Source: JAVVUJ01 sp964582545
GTDB lineage: Bacteria; Bacillota; Clostridia; Peptostreptococcales; Anaerovoracaceae
Length of the DNA stretch: 64,000 nt
Assembly: GCA_964582545.1 (NCBI GenBank)
Contig: CAZOSB010000001.1
Coordinates: 62,001-126,000, forward strand
Reading direction: 5' to 3'
Both the position numbers and the translations under genes were made by a program. Positions 62,905 through 64,000 of the stretch are shown in pieces (within the stretch, counting starts at the first letter, position 1; each line of letters opens with the position of its first letter). A model generated the notes under the pieces. It saw nothing but the letters and a program-made list of their open reading frames with translations, searched no databases and was not told the origin of the DNA.

Positions 62905-63693
62905 ATGAAAATCGTAGTATGTATAAAACAAGTTCCGGATACGAATGAAGTAAAGTTAGATCCGGTTACCAATACACTGATCAGAGATGGCGTGCCTAGC
63001 ATTATCAACCACGACGATAAATCCGGTATTGAAGCAGCACTGCAATTAAAAGAAAAGGTAGGAGGAACTGTCACTGTAGTATGTATGGGACCTCCACAGG
63101 CAGATGTGGCATTGAGAGAAGCCCTTGCCATGGGATGCGATGAAGCTTTCCTGATTTCTGCAAGAGAGTTCGGTGGATCAGATACATTTGCAACTGCCAC
63201 CATCATCGCCACAGCTCTTAAGAAGATTGGTTATGACCTTGTTATTACAGGACGTCAGGCTATCGACGGAGACACTGCTCAGGTAGGTCCACAGATTGCT
63301 GAAATGCTGAAGATTCCACAGGTTTCTTATGCAGAAGAAGTAACTGTAGAAGGTGATGTTGTGGTGGTAAAGAGACAATTTGAAGACAGATACCACATCA
63401 TCGAAGTAAAAACTCCTTGCCTCTTAACTGCTCTGGCAGAATTGGCAGAACCAAGATACATGCACGCAGGTGGAATCGTAGATGCTTATGAAAAAGAAAT
63501 CAAGGTATTTGGATTTGATGATTTAAAAGATGATTTGAATCCTGCTCACATTGGATTAAAAGGATCCCCAACGAATGTATTTAAGTCTTTCACAAAACAA
63601 GCCAAAGGTGCAGGCACAATTCATAAGGATTTAAGTCCTGATGAAGCTGTAGAAGCCATCATTGCCAAGCTTGAAGAAAGACATATCATTTAA
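62905..63693 (+). CDS. etfB: Electron transfer flavoprotein, beta subunit
   Basis: The 262-residue EtfB begins MKIVVCIKQVPDTNEVKLD and has GRQAIDGDTAQVGPQIAEML (TGRQAIDGDTAQVGP), the family signature near the AMP/FAD site. It starts 19 bases after bcd, with GAAGGAGAG. With EtfA it shuttles electrons between an acyl-CoA dehydrogenase and NADH/ferredoxin or similar partners. Whether the Etf is bifurcating cannot be told without the full EtfA. Confidence 0.95.
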   Translation: MKIVVCIKQVPDTNEVKLDPVTNTLIRDGVPSIINHDDKSGIEAALQLKEKVGGTVTVVCMGPPQADVALREALAMGCDEAFLISAREFGGSDTFATATIIATALKKIGYDLVITGRQAIDGDTAQVGPQIAEMLKIPQVSYAEEVTVEGDVVVVKRQFEDRYHIIEVKTPCLLTALAELAEPRYMHAGGIVDAYEKEIKVFGFDDLKDDLNPAHIGLKGSPTNVFKSFTKQAKGAGTIHKDLSPDEAVEAIIAKLEERHII

Positions 63694-63718
63694 TTTCAGA
63701 GAAGGAGGAAAATCAAAA

Positions 63719-64000
63719 ATGAGTAAAGATATTTATGTAGTAGCAGAGCAAAGAGATGGCAATATTGCAAAAGTTTCTCTGGAATTAATCGGAGAAGCCA
63801 CCAAACTTGCTGCTGACTTAGACCAAAAGGTATATGCAATCCTTTTGGGTGATAACATTCAAGATAAAGCCCAGAGTCTGATGGAGTACGGTGCTGACGG
63901 TGTAGTATTCGTAGAAGATCCTATCCTCAAGGAGTACGTAACAGAACCTTACACGAAGGCATTAACCACTGTAATGAAGGAATGTGATCCTGAAATCGTT
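63719..64000 (+). CDS. etfA: Electron transfer flavoprotein, alpha subunit (partial, 5' end)
   Basis: The first 94 codons are present and run past the window end. The protein begins MSKDIYVVAEQRDGNIAKVS, an EtfA opening, then VYAILLGDNIQDKAQSL. GAAGGAGG precedes the ATG. The C-terminal FAD-binding domain is beyond the window, so nothing can be said of an extra ferredoxin domain or of bifurcation. Confidence 0.92.
   Translation, partial: MSKDIYVVAEQRDGNIAKVSLELIGEATKLAADLDQKVYAILLGDNIQDKAQSLMEYGADGVVFVEDPILKEYVTEPYTKALTTVMKECDPEIV

Noticed and set aside
1..64000. tRNA, rRNA, transposase, integrase or phage genes
   Set aside because: None was seen on either strand; the window reads as ordinary chromosomal DNA.

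Overview
The window is about 64 kb of low-GC DNA from what looks like a strictly anaerobic, endospore-forming member of the Clostridia (Bacillota). The evidence is sporulation and germination genes (a GerA-family protein, a CwlJ-like cortex hydrolase, a GerQ-like protein), a PyrK/PyrDB dihydroorotate dehydrogenase, late corrinoid assembly genes and a butyryl-CoA dehydrogenase/Etf set. The mix of CaiB/BaiF CoA-transferases, a BCCT carrier and Bcd-EtfBA recalls amino-acid- and quaternary-amine-using Clostridia such as the Anaerovoracaceae, but that placement is inference. Almost all of the window is coding. I see no rRNA, tRNA, CRISPR array, insertion sequence or prophage.

Layout. 1-5.4 kb: pyrimidine operon pyrB(end)-I-C-F-K-D-E. 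5.5-10.4 kb: a GerA-family gene, a convergent hydantoinase/oxoprolinase-type gene, then cwlJ-gerQ. 10.5-18.6 kb: dnaE, pfkA, a Na/Pi-cotransporter-like protein, pyk and a USP-like gene. 18.7-23.5 kb: an SsuA/NMT1-type ABC importer, two membrane proteins and a metallophosphoesterase. 23.5-30.4 kb: two copies of a structured, unassigned RNA-like element, then cobT-cobU-cobS-phosphatase-two flavoproteins-cobO. 30.4-35.0 kb: a secreted GH26-like hydrolase, aroE, a DUF975 protein and a P-loop ATPase. 35.2-40.6 kb: xpt followed by a BMP-type nucleoside ABC importer. 40.7-45.2 kb: D-aspartate ligase, Asp/Glu racemase, a lysine-type-like MurE, and glutamate racemase on the opposite strand. 45.3-51.2 kb: pepF, nadK, an RluA-family pseudouridine synthase, a small Cys-rich protein, and a PspA/TPM-like pair. 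51.4-55.1 kb: ilvC, ilvB, rarD. 55.2-64 kb: a sigma-54-type promoter with an attenuator-like leader, two CaiB/BaiF CoA-transferases, a BCCT carrier, a sigma-54 activator, a nitroreductase, then bcd-etfB-etfA (cut by the window end).

How the parts fit. The last 9 kb reads as a catabolic module. A BCCT carrier would import a quaternary amine, two CoA-transferases would activate or exchange its acid, and an acyl-CoA dehydrogenase with Etf would move electrons. It has a textbook -24/-12 promoter and its own enhancer-binding protein. Between promoter and first gene the leader can fold into a terminator or a competing antiterminator, a second layer of control I do not recognise. The most distinctive other signals are the tandem structured elements before cobT, the L-Lys/D-Asp peptidoglycan cassette, and an inverted repeat that could hide the ribosome binding site of the germination gene in read-through transcripts.
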